Shown: positions 1-9,711, counted from the first letter of the stretch. The stretch: 15,898 bases of DNA from Rhypophila decipiens (GCA_033297075.1 MU858387.1:1-15898), one strand, 5' to 3'. Numbers and translations: made by a program. The notes: generated from the letters alone by a model not told the origin.

Positions 1-360
1 CCCATAGCTAAATAGCTGAGCACGCAGGGTTCTGGAACTTAACCCTGCGTGCAACAACATCGATTGTTACCCACACCTAACGTTGCGCCGTGATAATTAC
101 AGCACGTTCAATAAAATCGTGTTTGGAAGAACGCTATCATACCACGGCTGCAATAGATATATATGGGCCGTGGCCACGTTAGGTGGAGTAATGCGTTGGG
201 ACACAGATAGGGCAGGTAGTTCGTTTATTTCTATTATACTACCTTAAGAAAGCAATATGCTGAGAAACTGCTAATGGCAATCAAAGGAGTGGTGTTGGTT
301 TGTGTCATTGGGCCAGACTAGAGTTGGAGTGATATCAGTAAGCAAAAAGAATGAATGAAA
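1..360. other. AT-rich gene-free segment with inverted repeats
   Basis: No open reading frame of note. The segment contains a perfect 12-bp inverted repeat (20-31 / 41-52), a 10-bp inverted pair (74-83 / 176-185) and, nested inside that, a 6-bp pair GCCGTG / CACGGC (87-92 / 143-148). Its AT content is higher than that of the coding parts of the window. This could be a degraded repeat or retroelement remnant beside the tRNA gene, but nothing coding survives that would prove it. Confidence 0.4.
20..52. repeat. Perfect 12-bp inverted repeat, 9-nt loop
   Basis: GCACGCAGGGTT at 20-31 is exactly complementary to AACCCTGCGTGC at 41-52, with the 9-nt spacer at 32-40. It could form a hairpin in RNA or a cruciform in DNA. 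No T-run follows, and no flanking gene needs it as a terminator. Confidence 0.85.
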
Positions 361-361
361 G

Positions 362-368
362 AAAAAAA
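362..368 (-). terminator. Pol III T-run terminator of tRNA-Glu
   Basis: Seven consecutive A on the plus strand are seven T on the minus strand, 16 nt beyond the tRNA 3' end. This is a standard RNA polymerase III stop. Confidence 0.85.
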
Positions 369-383
369 GAAGTTACTCTTCAG

Positions 384-471
384 TTCCCATACCGGGGTTC
401 GAACCCGGGTCGCCAGAAGGCTTCAATAAAGATTGAAAATCTGGAATGCTAAACCACTACACTATATGGGA
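384..471 (-). tRNA. tRNA-Glu (anticodon UUC) with 15-nt intron
   Basis: Read on the minus strand. The acceptor stem pairs TCCCATA (471-465) with TATGGGA (391-385), with discriminator A at 384. The anticodon stem CCAGA/TCTGG encloses a loop TT-TTC-A, giving anticodon UUC (Glu). A 15-nt intron (433-419) sits after the base 3' of the anticodon, the canonical 37/38 site. The T-arm contains GGTTCGAACC (box B) and the D-arm gives a reasonable box A. The D-loop seems to carry one extra T compared with the usual Glu form. Downstream on the minus strand, a run of seven T (plus positions 362-368) serves as the Pol III terminator. Isotype confidence is high; the exact intron edges could shift by one base. 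Confidence 0.95.
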
Positions 472-480
472 TGTTTGATT

Positions 481-3209
481 GTTGAACATTTTGCTCTACC
501 TTGTGATGAAGAATTAAGGTGCCCCTCGGATGGCGTAAACGTTAGCAAACTTTAACTAGGTTCCTCGGCGAAGAGATTGTGAAGGTACCGCAAGAGTCCG
601 CAAATTTCACCGTAGAACGGAGTGGTAAGGCCAGGATCTCAGCCCCCTTTGAAAAACTATCTTCCAGTAAAGTTGAAATATGCATGGCGTGGCATACGCA
701 GCACCACCCTAAGATGCCGGCCCTTCAACCGGAGCTTCCCGATGTCCATATTCTTGAGCGCCAGATAAATCGGAAATGCTGATATTTCTGTCGATGCCCC
801 CGGCTGAAATGTGAGTCGAGCGCCGGATAACGGATGTTCTGACAGAGGGAAGAAGCACCCCGCGGCGAAAGTTTATAGTTCCTGCCTGTCCACTGGCAGT
901 CAGCCAAGATCTTCACGGCTACCTGCAGGAAACATTATCGTAGCCATGAGCGCCATTTGAGCAATACTTGCCATCATAAAACGTCATTGGGCCAGCGAAA
1001 CATGTCTTTCGTTAACCATCACCCAAAAGGGTGTCTGGGCAAACCCCAACCACCAATGTGCACAATGGTCACGAACAATCACAACACCGTTCCAACCCGT
1101 ATGTGTCCTTTCGGCTGTTTTTATCCCTCTGTTAAACTTCTGGTGCGTCTTCCGTACCCCGATCCCGCCTACTTCGGATGTGGGCTGTTCCGACATAGCT
1201 CATCCAACATCTTCAATGAGGCATTTGCTGGGTTTGCCCATGATCGCTTTCACACCTTGATGCTTTGCTTCGGTCAGGCATCGAGTATCCGACTGAGTTA
1301 CACAGACCAATCCAGGCCCCAGCCCCCAGCCATCTTGATCAATCTGCCTCGGTTTCATTGGTTGTGCTTCCATCGTGCCGAGATCCAGATATTCAACAAC
1401 ACACTCCCGGCAACTGCCCGGCCCTTGACGGTGACAAATTCATGACGATCGAGTTGAAAAATAAAATGGAAGCTTCAAGGCGTGATCCTGCGGTTTCCCG
1501 AGACCCTAGTACAACAAAACAGCCTCCTAACAAGCAAACATTTAGAACGACCCGGGCCACTTTGGCTGTATTTAAAGCAGCAGTCCTTCTCTGGTTACAA
1601 CCATGGTATTGGGGGCTTTGTTCCCTTTCTTGTGACAGCTCCAGCACCAACTCACATGCGCAGATGGGCAGCATCAAACTCCTTCCCGCACTCGATGGTC
1701 CCTAGCGTCGACCCAGACCCCCGGGCCTTGAAAGATTCCACCTCTACCAACCAGAATATCGCTCATTGCTTTTCCGATGCTGTAAATGGCTCCAAGGAGC
1801 CCTCACTTGCGGGGTTGGGTCGAGTTGACCTCTCTCCATGGGGCATCCAGGCGAGCCTCTGTTCTCTGACCGCCTCGGTGATTCACGACAATCCCACGCG
1901 CGGGGGTCTAGGCCGTTCGATCGATATGTGGCTTCGGCCTGGCTGTGATCATATGCGATCCGCAAAAGCAGACCTGTCTTGCAGCTCATGGTGTCGGGAA
2001 AGGAACTCGTCGACTTCAGGCAAGTAAGTCCGATTCAACAGGCTCGATCGTGATGTGGGATTGATCACTGGCCCATTCACAGCTCTTCGCATATGCCGCT
2101 ACCCGCCAGCCGCAGACCGTTGCCAGGAAAGGTTTAGACGACGCCCATTACTCGAGTCCAACCCACGCCTTTTGCGGGGGGCAGAACCTCCTTCGCCTCT
2201 TATTCTCCTAGCATGTTGCTGCCCGTCTGGTGGGCTGGCCCAGCAGGCGTTAGGCTCTCGGAGGAGGTGTCACAGCATGCTTTTCCCCCATCGGGAGTCG
2301 TTATTTTTATTGGCAGTTAGTCTGGACCTTCTATGCAACTCACAAGATATCTCGAATCAAGCCGCACCTCAGGAAGCCAGGCCCGGGCATGATTGGCCCC
2401 TTCGGCCAGAAAGCAATTATGCTCAGATAACAAGTTCCTGAGCCAGCTGTTTCTGACACTATAACCCAGGATTGCTGGTGACACAGAACAGCAAGCATCA
2501 AGCGAGCTTGTGGAACGGATCCGAATGCCGAATTTCGATCACAGAGTAGAACCACGATAGCTGCTCGCTCCACGGGGTTCTTGCCTGGACCGAATATCCG
2601 ATTCAGAACCCGATTTGTCGAATGGTGGGTTTACGAGTCGGATCATCATCACCATGACGTTGGCGTTCGCAGCTGCGCCTTCTTGAGACTCCGATGTCCC
2701 TTTCCCTCACTCGATCACGAACAGCATTAGGTGCCGAAGATGCCAGTCGAGGCATCCAGCACTCGAGTTGTCGGCTTGGGATGGGAGGCCACGAGACCCC
2801 GGCAACTGCAGATTAGGCAAGGGGTGGCATGTCATTCCTCCCAAGATCGCAGCAAGTGACCCCGGCAAAGCGGAAAACAGAAGGAGGGAGGGCGATGTTG
2901 ATAACAGTTTCGGGCTGCCGAGGTCACCGGCCGGAGAGAATTTGAAAGCCACACGGCCATGACTCTCGCCCTGATTTGCTCGAAGGCACATCTAATCTGG
3001 AGCCCAACTGCAAATCTGCAGAGGGGCAGTGTCTTGGGCAGCCTAGCGTGCCAATGCTTCGGGTCCCGGCGACGAGTTAAATATCGTCTCATGTTCTGTC
3101 ATTTACGATAGATCTGGTGGCTCGTGAGTCAAGCATTTCCACTTGAGATCTATCTGTCCCCGAGTTCCACAGTCCCGTGCACACATAACCCAGCAAGCCA
3201 ACCAACAAC
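481..3209. other. Long gene-free stretch
   Basis: Several uninterrupted frames of 60-180 codons exist here (for example 1482-2027 plus and 957-1445 plus). None shows a recognisable domain, a sensible start context or convincing splice signals, and overlapping frames of similar quality occur on both strands, as expected of non-coding DNA of moderate GC. The right end (about 3060-3209) is the promoter and leader of the gene starting at 3210. A lineage-specific gene with several introns cannot be excluded by eye. Confidence 0.5.
3078..3084 (+). promoter_or_regulatory. TATA-like box before the 3210 gene
   Basis: TAAATAT lies about 130 nt upstream of the ATG at 3210, in an otherwise mixed-composition leader. 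The motif is short and occurs easily by chance. It is offered as the best core-promoter candidate for the unknown gene. Confidence 0.3.
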
Positions 3210-4308
3210 ATGAGCTCTTCGTTTGTAAGTATATATCAACCTGAAGACACCTCCAATGGCTGACCAAGGGGGATAATGGCACCGCGGGCAACAGTATAGC
3301 CGCAGTGAGAGCTCGAGAGGCCACAAGCACTCCTCCGGGAAGGACTCCAGGCACAGAAAACATCACTCTTCCAAATCTTCTGGGCCAGTTCAAGGTGCTG
3401 GGCCAAGATTCCTGTTTGTCGTCAACGAGGTCACCTTCGAACAGACGTACAACGAACGGTTCCCATTGGATTCCTGGGGCAACCAGGTCCCCCCGGGCAC
3501 AACGGCGGCTTATGGGCGGGAGCATGTCGGCCGAGTATTCCAGTATGATAATGGGCATGTGGCTCCCGCACCACCGGAATATTCATGGTACCGCCCCGGG
3601 GTCGGTTTCCCCGGGTCAATCATCAGATCTAACCCGAGCGGATCCTTTCACATGATGGTACCTTACAAGACCGGTACTGTGTTTGCTTGCTCGCCTCACC
3701 TTCCCATCATCGTTGCCGAGTGCGATGTCTCGTGTGATCCGACCTGGGTCTTCAAGGATTGTCGTTGTGGTAATGATGGTGACTCATTTCGCTGGAACCT
3801 CCTGAGCTTCTATGGAGCCAGAGGCTTCACGGGTGTGAATGCGGTCGCGGGAGGTACGCCGTATGTGCTGGGAGCTAACCCCTCTTGGATTCCGTCCCTG
3901 GTGCCGAGAGTCTTCGAGAATCCCGACGGAAACGTGCCTCGCTCGACAGGTCTCGGTGGTGATCTGCCGACTCTCATCGGCCTCATGGCCTTCCATGGAA
4001 GACCAGGAAGGACCAGTGACATATTCAGCGCTGGAAGGTGGCAGCAGAATCAGTGGCATGGCAGCCCACACACTCCAACTGGCTGTAAGTACCAGAAACT
4101 ACACTACTCAGTTACACCGTGCACCTCACCTTACCACGAAGACACGCTGACGATCCAAGATCCTAACCCACTGCAAGAGGATCCCCGGGGCTTCGTGGTC
4201 CACGTCGCAATGTATATGCCGCTAGAAGATTTTGACGAGGGTGCTGTTGACGCCCTAAGGACCGAATTTGAGGAGTTTGTGCGGGACATTATATTCGTGA
4301 GAGGATAA
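3210..4308 (+). CDS. Unrecognised fungal protein, spliced
   Basis: Proposed start ATG 3210 (A at -3, CAACAACATG context) gives a five-codon first exon, 3210-3224. An intron at 3225-3294 (GTAAGT donor, CTGAC branch, CAG acceptor) then joins it in phase 0 to a long frame ending TAA 4306-4308. The unspliced frame has a stop at 3274, so this intron is required. A second GTAAGT at 4085 with AG at 4159 forms a 75-nt, frame-preserving intron candidate. The protein is 317 aa if it is removed and 342 aa if retained. The first ~35 residues are Ser/His/Lys/Arg-rich and look disordered. A folded-looking part follows, beginning near GPRFLFVVNEVTFEQTY and rich in Gly, Pro, Trp and aromatics, with a small Cys cluster (FACSPHLP, DVSCD, KDCRC). 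The C-terminus is acidic (PLEDFDEGAVDAL). I see no signal peptide or membrane segment, and I do not recognise the family. It converges on the AP-1 mu gene. Confidence 0.7.
4085..4159 (+). other. Candidate frame-neutral second intron
   Basis: The donor GTAAGT at 4085-4090 is optimal. CTCAC (4125-4129) and CTTAC (4130-4134) are branch candidates 31 and 26 nt before the AG at 4158-4159. Length is 75 nt, so splicing or retention both keep the reading frame. The alternative acceptor at 4177 also gives a length divisible by three, but it creates a TAG across the junction because the exon ends in T and the next bases are AG. Transcript data would decide. Confidence 0.5.
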
Positions 4309-4915
4309 CGTCAGAACTATTTTGCAGATCTGGGGCCGGAAAGGTCGAGAACGTTCCGTTAGTCATTGTCAATTTTGCTCTTTGTCTGGGAAGCTGGCTC
4401 TTTTCCCGACTGCTCTCCGGGGACTGAGCAGGCCCCCTTTTCTTTCCCTTGGGGAACAGGATCGCCATATTGATAATACGTCCTGCTTGGAAAGTAACTT
4501 GCCACATGACAGGAGCATTGGGATTTATTCATTTCTTTCTTGTGTCTCCCCTTCGGATATTTCCGGTTGCTTGCACCTTATATACGCTATAGCACACTTG
4601 GCTGTAGTTGCTGTGTCATCAATTCATGACTAAACCAACATTTATCGAAGCCACACTGCCCTATCGGGATGAACCAGTCGCATATCTTTGTCCCGTACCA
4701 CTTGTAAACATAGTGAACTGTACCTTCCACTGACGGCTACTTGACTGGGTGATGCTGCATCTTGCCTGCTTCTGACGTGGATCGTTGTTGTCTTGGGCAT
4801 GACTGCCTCTCCGTACTATCCAATTTCACAGACGGCTGGATAGACTACGGCAGGGAGCGCATTGGAAATTGGAACTAACCATCCACTACTTACCAGAAAA
4901 CCCAGCGTGCTGATA

Positions 4916-4936
4916 AACCCGTTCAACGGGTTGAAC
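4916..4936. repeat. Overlapping short inverted repeats
   Basis: AACCCGTT (4916-4923) and AACGGGTT (4925-4932) are perfect 8-bp arms around one base. Overlapping them, GTTCAAC (4921-4927) and GTTGAAC (4930-4936) are 7-bp arms around GG. The site lies in the convergent 3' region, just beyond the likely poly(A) signal of AP-1 mu. Confidence 0.8.
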
Positions 4937-4953
4937 CGTGTATGTCCAACTAC

Positions 4954-4959
4954 TTTATT
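4954..4959 (-). promoter_or_regulatory. Poly(A) signal candidate for AP-1 mu
   Basis: AATAAA on the minus strand, about 120 nt beyond the TGA at 5083-5081. The position suits a 3' UTR of ordinary fungal length. Many fungal genes use degenerate signals, so this remains a candidate. Confidence 0.5.
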
Positions 4960-5080
4960 TCGTTCCACGCCAGAGAAAAGACTGGTAAATTCGTCTACCG
5001 AAACGCTTGCTATGGCAATACACTCATCTCTTGCATTGCTGCCTTCAAATGCCTCCCATGCCTCCCATGCACTTCCATCA

Positions 5081-6653
5081 TCATACTGCGTCTGGTAGCC
5101 TTACTGCAATGTCTCCTGATTGTGTGATGTATCGGACCCATGGTAGCGACGGGTATTGTAGCTATTTGCGCAAGACACATTAGCTGGGCTCAAAGATATG
5201 GTGCGAAGACTAAACCTTGACGAAGTGGAGAAGCGGGTCAGAGAGTAACATACCTTTGGTTCTGTGATCTTGAGATACCGCACCTGAATACCACTCGTGG
5301 TGAAGTAGGGAATCTCAAACTTGACCTGGATCGGCCTCTTTGCGCCTTTCCCGGGAGCACCCACGCCACCCATACTACCGCCAAAACCGCCCGTCATACC
5401 GCCACCGTGCTCATCGTCACCACGCACGCTGGGGAGACCGAGCTCGGCGCGCATGAGAAACTCCTTGCCTCCACCGAACTGCTTGATCTTCCAGACGATG
5501 GCGCTTTGCTCGGGGGCGTAGTGGACTGACCCGACATTTGTCCGGAACCGGGGCGTGTCGGCATCATCAGGAACAGGGACGACAATCTCGACGTTGTTCG
5601 CCGTGCTGCGGCGCTTGAACTGCGCGCGGGCCTTGAGCATGTACTCGATCCTCGACCCGCTGTGAGACTCGACGACGCACTCGACCCAGATGAGGGGTTT
5701 CACCTGGGTGTTGAGGCGGTACGACATGAGCTCGAACTCGCCGTCTGGAGGGATGAAGCTGATGGTGCGGTCATTCTCGAAGCGAGACAAGCGCACGCAC
5801 TGGTGGAACTTAACATCCTCCATTTCAATGGCCTTGCCCCTAGTTGTCCGGCCCGTCGTCTCGAACATGACCTTGTCGTTGAGACCCAGCCGCAGCTCGG
5901 GCATCCCCGAGAGGTAACACTTCATCTTGATGGCGCCGAGGATCTCGGAGCGGAGGACATTGCCGTTGGAAGAGACGAGGAGGTTGAGAGACTCGATAAC
6001 ATCGAGGAAGACTTCGTTCTTGCGGTATCGAATGCCTTCGGACCGCCACGAGACGGCGTTGGTAACGGCGATGGGCGGGCGGGCTTGGATCTCGAGTTTG
6101 TGGGATTCTTGTGTGATGTATTCTTGGAGGATCTTGGATTCTGTAGTCTGCGGGTAACCAAAGTCCATCATCTCGTCAAGCAGCTCGTAGATGATTACAA
6201 AGTTGTCGCGGATGGATTCTTCTTCGAGGGCTTTGAAGTACTCGGTGAACACCTCGACTATTTTATGGAGGAAGAGGAGGATCTCGGCGGCATTGGTGTT
6301 TCGTTTTGTTAGAGCGAGGAGGTAAAGGTTGTTGTGTCGGATATAGAGGTACTACAGACGGTGCGTGTCAGCGACGATGATGTTGCCCCGAGCCAAAAGG
6401 GCGCGGTAACCTACGTTGATGCCCTCGTGGGAGAAGCATGGGGGTACCGCGGAAGACTCCTCTTCGGCCTCGCTGAGGAGAATGGGGAACTTTTCGACGG
6501 CAGACATGGGAATATCACCGCGATAATTTCGGGCAAGTAGGGTCTGAAAGAAAATGTTGCCATAATTAGCATCCGTGGTATTACGGGACGACGTGTGCTG
6601 GCAAGCATTCCCACCTTGCCCTTGAGATCTAAGAAAAAGATGGCTGACGCCAT
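5081..6653 (-). CDS. apm1: AP-1 clathrin adaptor complex subunit mu
   Basis: Medium chain of the AP-1 adaptor, which sorts YxxPhi-type cargo into clathrin vesicles at the trans-Golgi/endosome. Four exons join in phase 0: 6653-6615, 6543-6415, 6351-5254 and 5161-5081. Introns are 71, 63 and 92 nt, all GT-AG. The product is 448 aa, the normal size for the family. The N-terminus MASAIFFLDLKGK leads into the longin-like domain (about residues 1-140, with LLARNYRGDIP and an FTEYF-type helix region). The mu homology domain begins near residue 158 (WRSEGIRYRKNEVFLDV) and includes FIPPDGEFELMSYR, the Asp-bearing cargo-binding strand. A Gly-rich insert (about 367-394) interrupts this domain. The last exon supplies the conserved C-terminus LPWVRYITQSGDIAVRLPD, which the unspliced frame would lose. 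The start is fixed by the family N-terminus and has A at -3. Likely a constitutive housekeeping gene. Confidence 0.97.
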
Positions 6654-7200
6654 GATGAGATTTGATCACTCGGTTGTCTAGTATCTGGTGAAACTATTGT
6701 CGGAGAAGAGATGTAAGTAAATCAATGGGCTTCCGAGTCTTCGGTTCAGGGGCGCCGTAAATGGCGAGGACGGCGCTGAACTGAGGATCAATGGGTCGTT
6801 TCGGTATGTGATGCGGCGACAGCGTGAGGATGATTTGTGAAGAAGTTCTCGGCGGGCAATTCTATCGTCGTAAGATACTATTTTTCTGGACTGGGAAGTA
6901 TTGTTGTTGATTGTCATGAACTGTCGTCGCTGCCAAAGAGGTTCCCAATCACCATTCGATGCCAATGCCTCCTTCCATATCGCAGATGCCACCATCATCC
7001 TCAGAGAAAGCACAGACCACTCGGACCTGATTACAGTTTAGTGGGGTAGTTTAACAGGGGTTGTGGGCTGGGCAGCCTGGGCTGGCCTGTGCGGCTCCCC
7101 TCTGGCAGCTTCGACAACGGGTGAAGGCCAAACTTGGCTCCGATTGAAATGTGGGGTCATGTCTTATCGATAAGGTCCTACTGAAATCCACTCTGAATTC
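6654..7200 (-). promoter_or_regulatory. 5' leader and promoter of AP-1 mu
   Basis: This is the non-coding region upstream of the AP-1 mu ATG on the minus strand. No convincing open frame on either strand. I see no clear TATA element; housekeeping genes often lack one. The outer limit is arbitrary. Confidence 0.4.
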
Positions 7201-7228
7201 TCACTATTTTAGAGCCCAACTTTTGGCG

Positions 7229-7257
7229 CTCTTCTTCCTCTTCTCTCCTCCTTCTTC
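7229..7257 (+). promoter_or_regulatory. 29-nt pyrimidine tract, possible core promoter
   Basis: Every base from 7229 to 7257 is C or T on the plus strand. Such tracts are common just upstream of transcription starts in filamentous fungi. No convincing coding sequence follows, so any transcript might be non-coding or carry a long leader. Confidence 0.35.
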
Positions 7258-8013
7258 AACGCGTCCTTTTAGACAGTGCTGTCCATCGTAACCACACACC
7301 CGTTCTGCCGGCATTCTGTCGGCGGTCGACTCGTGTGCCATTGATGCTAGATTGCGATTTCGAGACGCGGAGAAGAAGGATTTATTCCATTATCTTTGCC
7401 ATAAGAGCTGCCCGTGTTATTTTTTTTCCGTGGCTTGGGCGGCGTCAGAGGCACCGAACATTTCCAGTTATTTGCTACACGTTGCTATTGCACTCCAGGG
7501 CCGTTTGTGTTTCCATCACATCTTGTCTTTGCTGTCAGCGCAGAATAACTTTTTACCACCATGGTGGTCGGCATTCGTTTGTGAACCATTTCGGATACCG
7601 GGGTTGCCAATTGTTGGCGGGATTCCCACCCTGAAATCGGGCCCGACTTGCCCCTCTCGAGATGTCCAATCACCCACGTCCCTGCATGGTCATGACCACT
7701 CCCTCGTCACCGGTCGGCCCATCTTTTCTCGAACCGGCTACGGCATCATTATTCATAGGCCGTGTAGGTACCACAAAGCAGAGCAAGATGGCTGGATTGG
7801 TTGGCCTTGGCCGGCCGTTGGGAGAACCTCATACAACGAACTGGTAGCATTTTTACACGTGAAGCTCAACAAAATTCCATTGCAAAACGCTGTGAGGCCT
7901 GTGAGCAATTGCCACCAACCACCATCCTCAGGACGCCGTAGTCGCCGAACTCCCGACCGGAAAGCCACCCGCGCGTGCTATCCGAGCTGACAGACCTCTC
8001 GCAGCCTGCCTAG

Positions 8014-8029
8014 TGTACACGAGTGTACA
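8014..8029. repeat. 7-bp perfect inverted repeat, 2-nt spacer
   Basis: TGTACAC and GTGTACA flank GA. It has the shape of a dimeric regulator site, but no assignment is possible from sequence alone. Confidence 0.7.
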
Positions 8030-9711
8030 GGTGTATCCCTGGTTCAGACCTTACCTCACGAGTAGGGAGTTGACTCGTTGTGGGCTCCTCTTCCACATGA
8101 ATACTGATATAAATTCATTGTTTCAAGGTTGCGGCGTGCCGAACACTCGGGCTTGCTGGTTCGGAAACGATTGAGATGAATATCGTCCAGAATGGAGACC
8201 AGGCGGACGACTTTGACCAACTTGCCATATTCACAATATGCCGTTAGTTCATCATTCGCATGAACTTGAACCTGTCCAAAATCCAAAGCAAATGAAAATG
8301 AAGATCAAGGAGAGAGCAAATCTGTAGGCCGTGGCCGTTCATGCGGTTTATTAGCGGCAACCGGGTAAAGAAAGCCAAAATTTTCAGCAGCGACAAGACT
8401 AGCTATTTTTGCACGCCCTTGTACAGTATGCCCTTTTACATGTGATGAAGTCTAGTTCAGGATTTGCTTGCGAACAATTGGGCCAGAAAGTGCCCACCGA
8501 AGAGCGGGAGGTCCCTGCAAGTACCCGGCTTGAGGAGGCCTGGCACCGATAAGCCTCATTTTTGACACGTGCTAGCAGCTCATGTCACTCGGGTGCACTG
8601 CTCCGAACCTCCACCTCTTTCCGGATGTATTATCAGGCCACCACAAAGAGTTAAAGACAAACCGAAACCGAAATCGTGACAACATGGAATACGAAGCTTG
8701 TCTTTGTCCTCTGCTGAACAAAAGGAGGTGTAATACCATGTGGCTTGGGTGAATATCACGATTCTGTGGCGGGCGGCTCTTGTGCGCGAGATGTGAGACC
8801 CAAATCGCCTTTAACACTCTTGGTAGGCTGAGGGTCCAAAGTTCTTGGACTGGAGTCATTCTATGCTTATTACATGGTTCTAACTTCTGTGTGTGGGCGG
8901 CCGGCACTGGCCGCTCTGGGTTGAGTTAAAAACGTCAGCACGTGGTGGAGTGAGCATCTGTCTATGCATATCTCATCCACGCAACATTTTTTGCGTTCGC
9001 GCGTCAAGCTCGTGAAAGCCTCAGACCCTTGGGGGCTATTTTTCAGCACTACTGGTAACGGCGCAAGGAATGGCGGGACTGGGGCCTCTGGCCGATCAGG
9101 CGCCTGACCTCGCTGACTTCACTGTGACACTGATAGGCGGCTGGCGGGGCGAAGAGCGGTTCCTCGACAGATCGTTCCCAGAATCCCAGTTCCTACGGCC
9201 TGCGGTACCGTAACTGAAAGGAACAAATTGACCCGTGCATGATTGTACGGATGCCGTGGGGCGAACCCTAGTGGTATCAACTTGTATCCGTTCACGTGCC
9301 GTTAATAGTAGAAACAAGTGTTGGGAACTTGGGGCCGCTTGGGGAGGAGGAGTCTTGGTGTGGTGACGACGCCAGGTATCCGTGGTCTAGTGCCGTATCT
9401 GTACAGTAGTGTACTAACGTGGCCTGCTGGGTTTCTGGACCCTCGATCTCCATAGACCATATCCCATCGTCCAAACACCTGCCAAGTTCTGCAACAGTTT
9501 CCACTTGAGTTGGAATAGTCAATGGACCTACTCCGTACAAGGTGCTGGATTATAGAGCAAAGAACGTGAAGAAATAAAAATTACATGAGCGGAAGAGAGC
9601 AGAGCAGCAGCACTGGCTAGCATTTGAACAGCAGATGCCGCCCACGCCCACCGAGGCTGGAAGTAGCGACCTGGACTAGCGAGGACGACCCTTCGGTTTC
9701 TCTTTCACGTT

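Larger units (their letters stand above)
4309..5080. other. Convergent intergenic region / 3' UTRs
   Basis: This lies between the 3' ends of the unknown plus-strand gene and the minus-strand AP-1 mu gene. It has no convincing coding sequence. It holds a minus-strand AATAAA (4954-4959), overlapping inverted repeats at 4916-4936 and a 9-nt direct repeat CCTCCCATG (5052-5060 and 5061-5069) just past the AP-1 mu stop. Confidence 0.6.
7201..9711. other. Gene-free stretch with pyrimidine tract and E-boxes
   Basis: No recognisable protein. Plus-strand frames such as 7352-7990 lack any known domain and mostly start at weak codons. A 29-nt uninterrupted pyrimidine run (7229-7257) resembles the CT tracts that precede fungal transcription starts. 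The first ATG after it (7344) opens only 97 codons of Arg/Cys-rich, unlikely sequence. A strong-context CCACCATGG near 7561 opens just seven codons. Four CACGTG sites lie between 7856 and 9298. It may hold a non-coding transcript or distal promoter of the Opi1-family gene. Confidence 0.45.

Noticed and set aside
1482..2027. 181-codon plus-strand open frame in the left gene-free region
   Set aside because: No recognisable domain, a start that is not in good context, and comparable frames overlap it on other strands. It is likely chance.
5662..6312. 216-codon plus-strand open frame
   Set aside because: It is antisense to AP-1 mu exon 3, and its acidic repetitive composition mirrors the real gene's codon bias.
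7352..7990. 212-codon plus-strand open frame
   Set aside because: It is the longest frame in the 3.5 kb gap but has no known motif, an atypical Cys/His/Arg-rich composition and a competing overlapping frame. Kept only as part of a possible transcript region.
8056..8286. 76-codon minus-strand frame starting MDFGQVQVHAND
   Set aside because: It looks protein-like over a short stretch, but I recognise no family and found no flanking exons with supporting splice sites.
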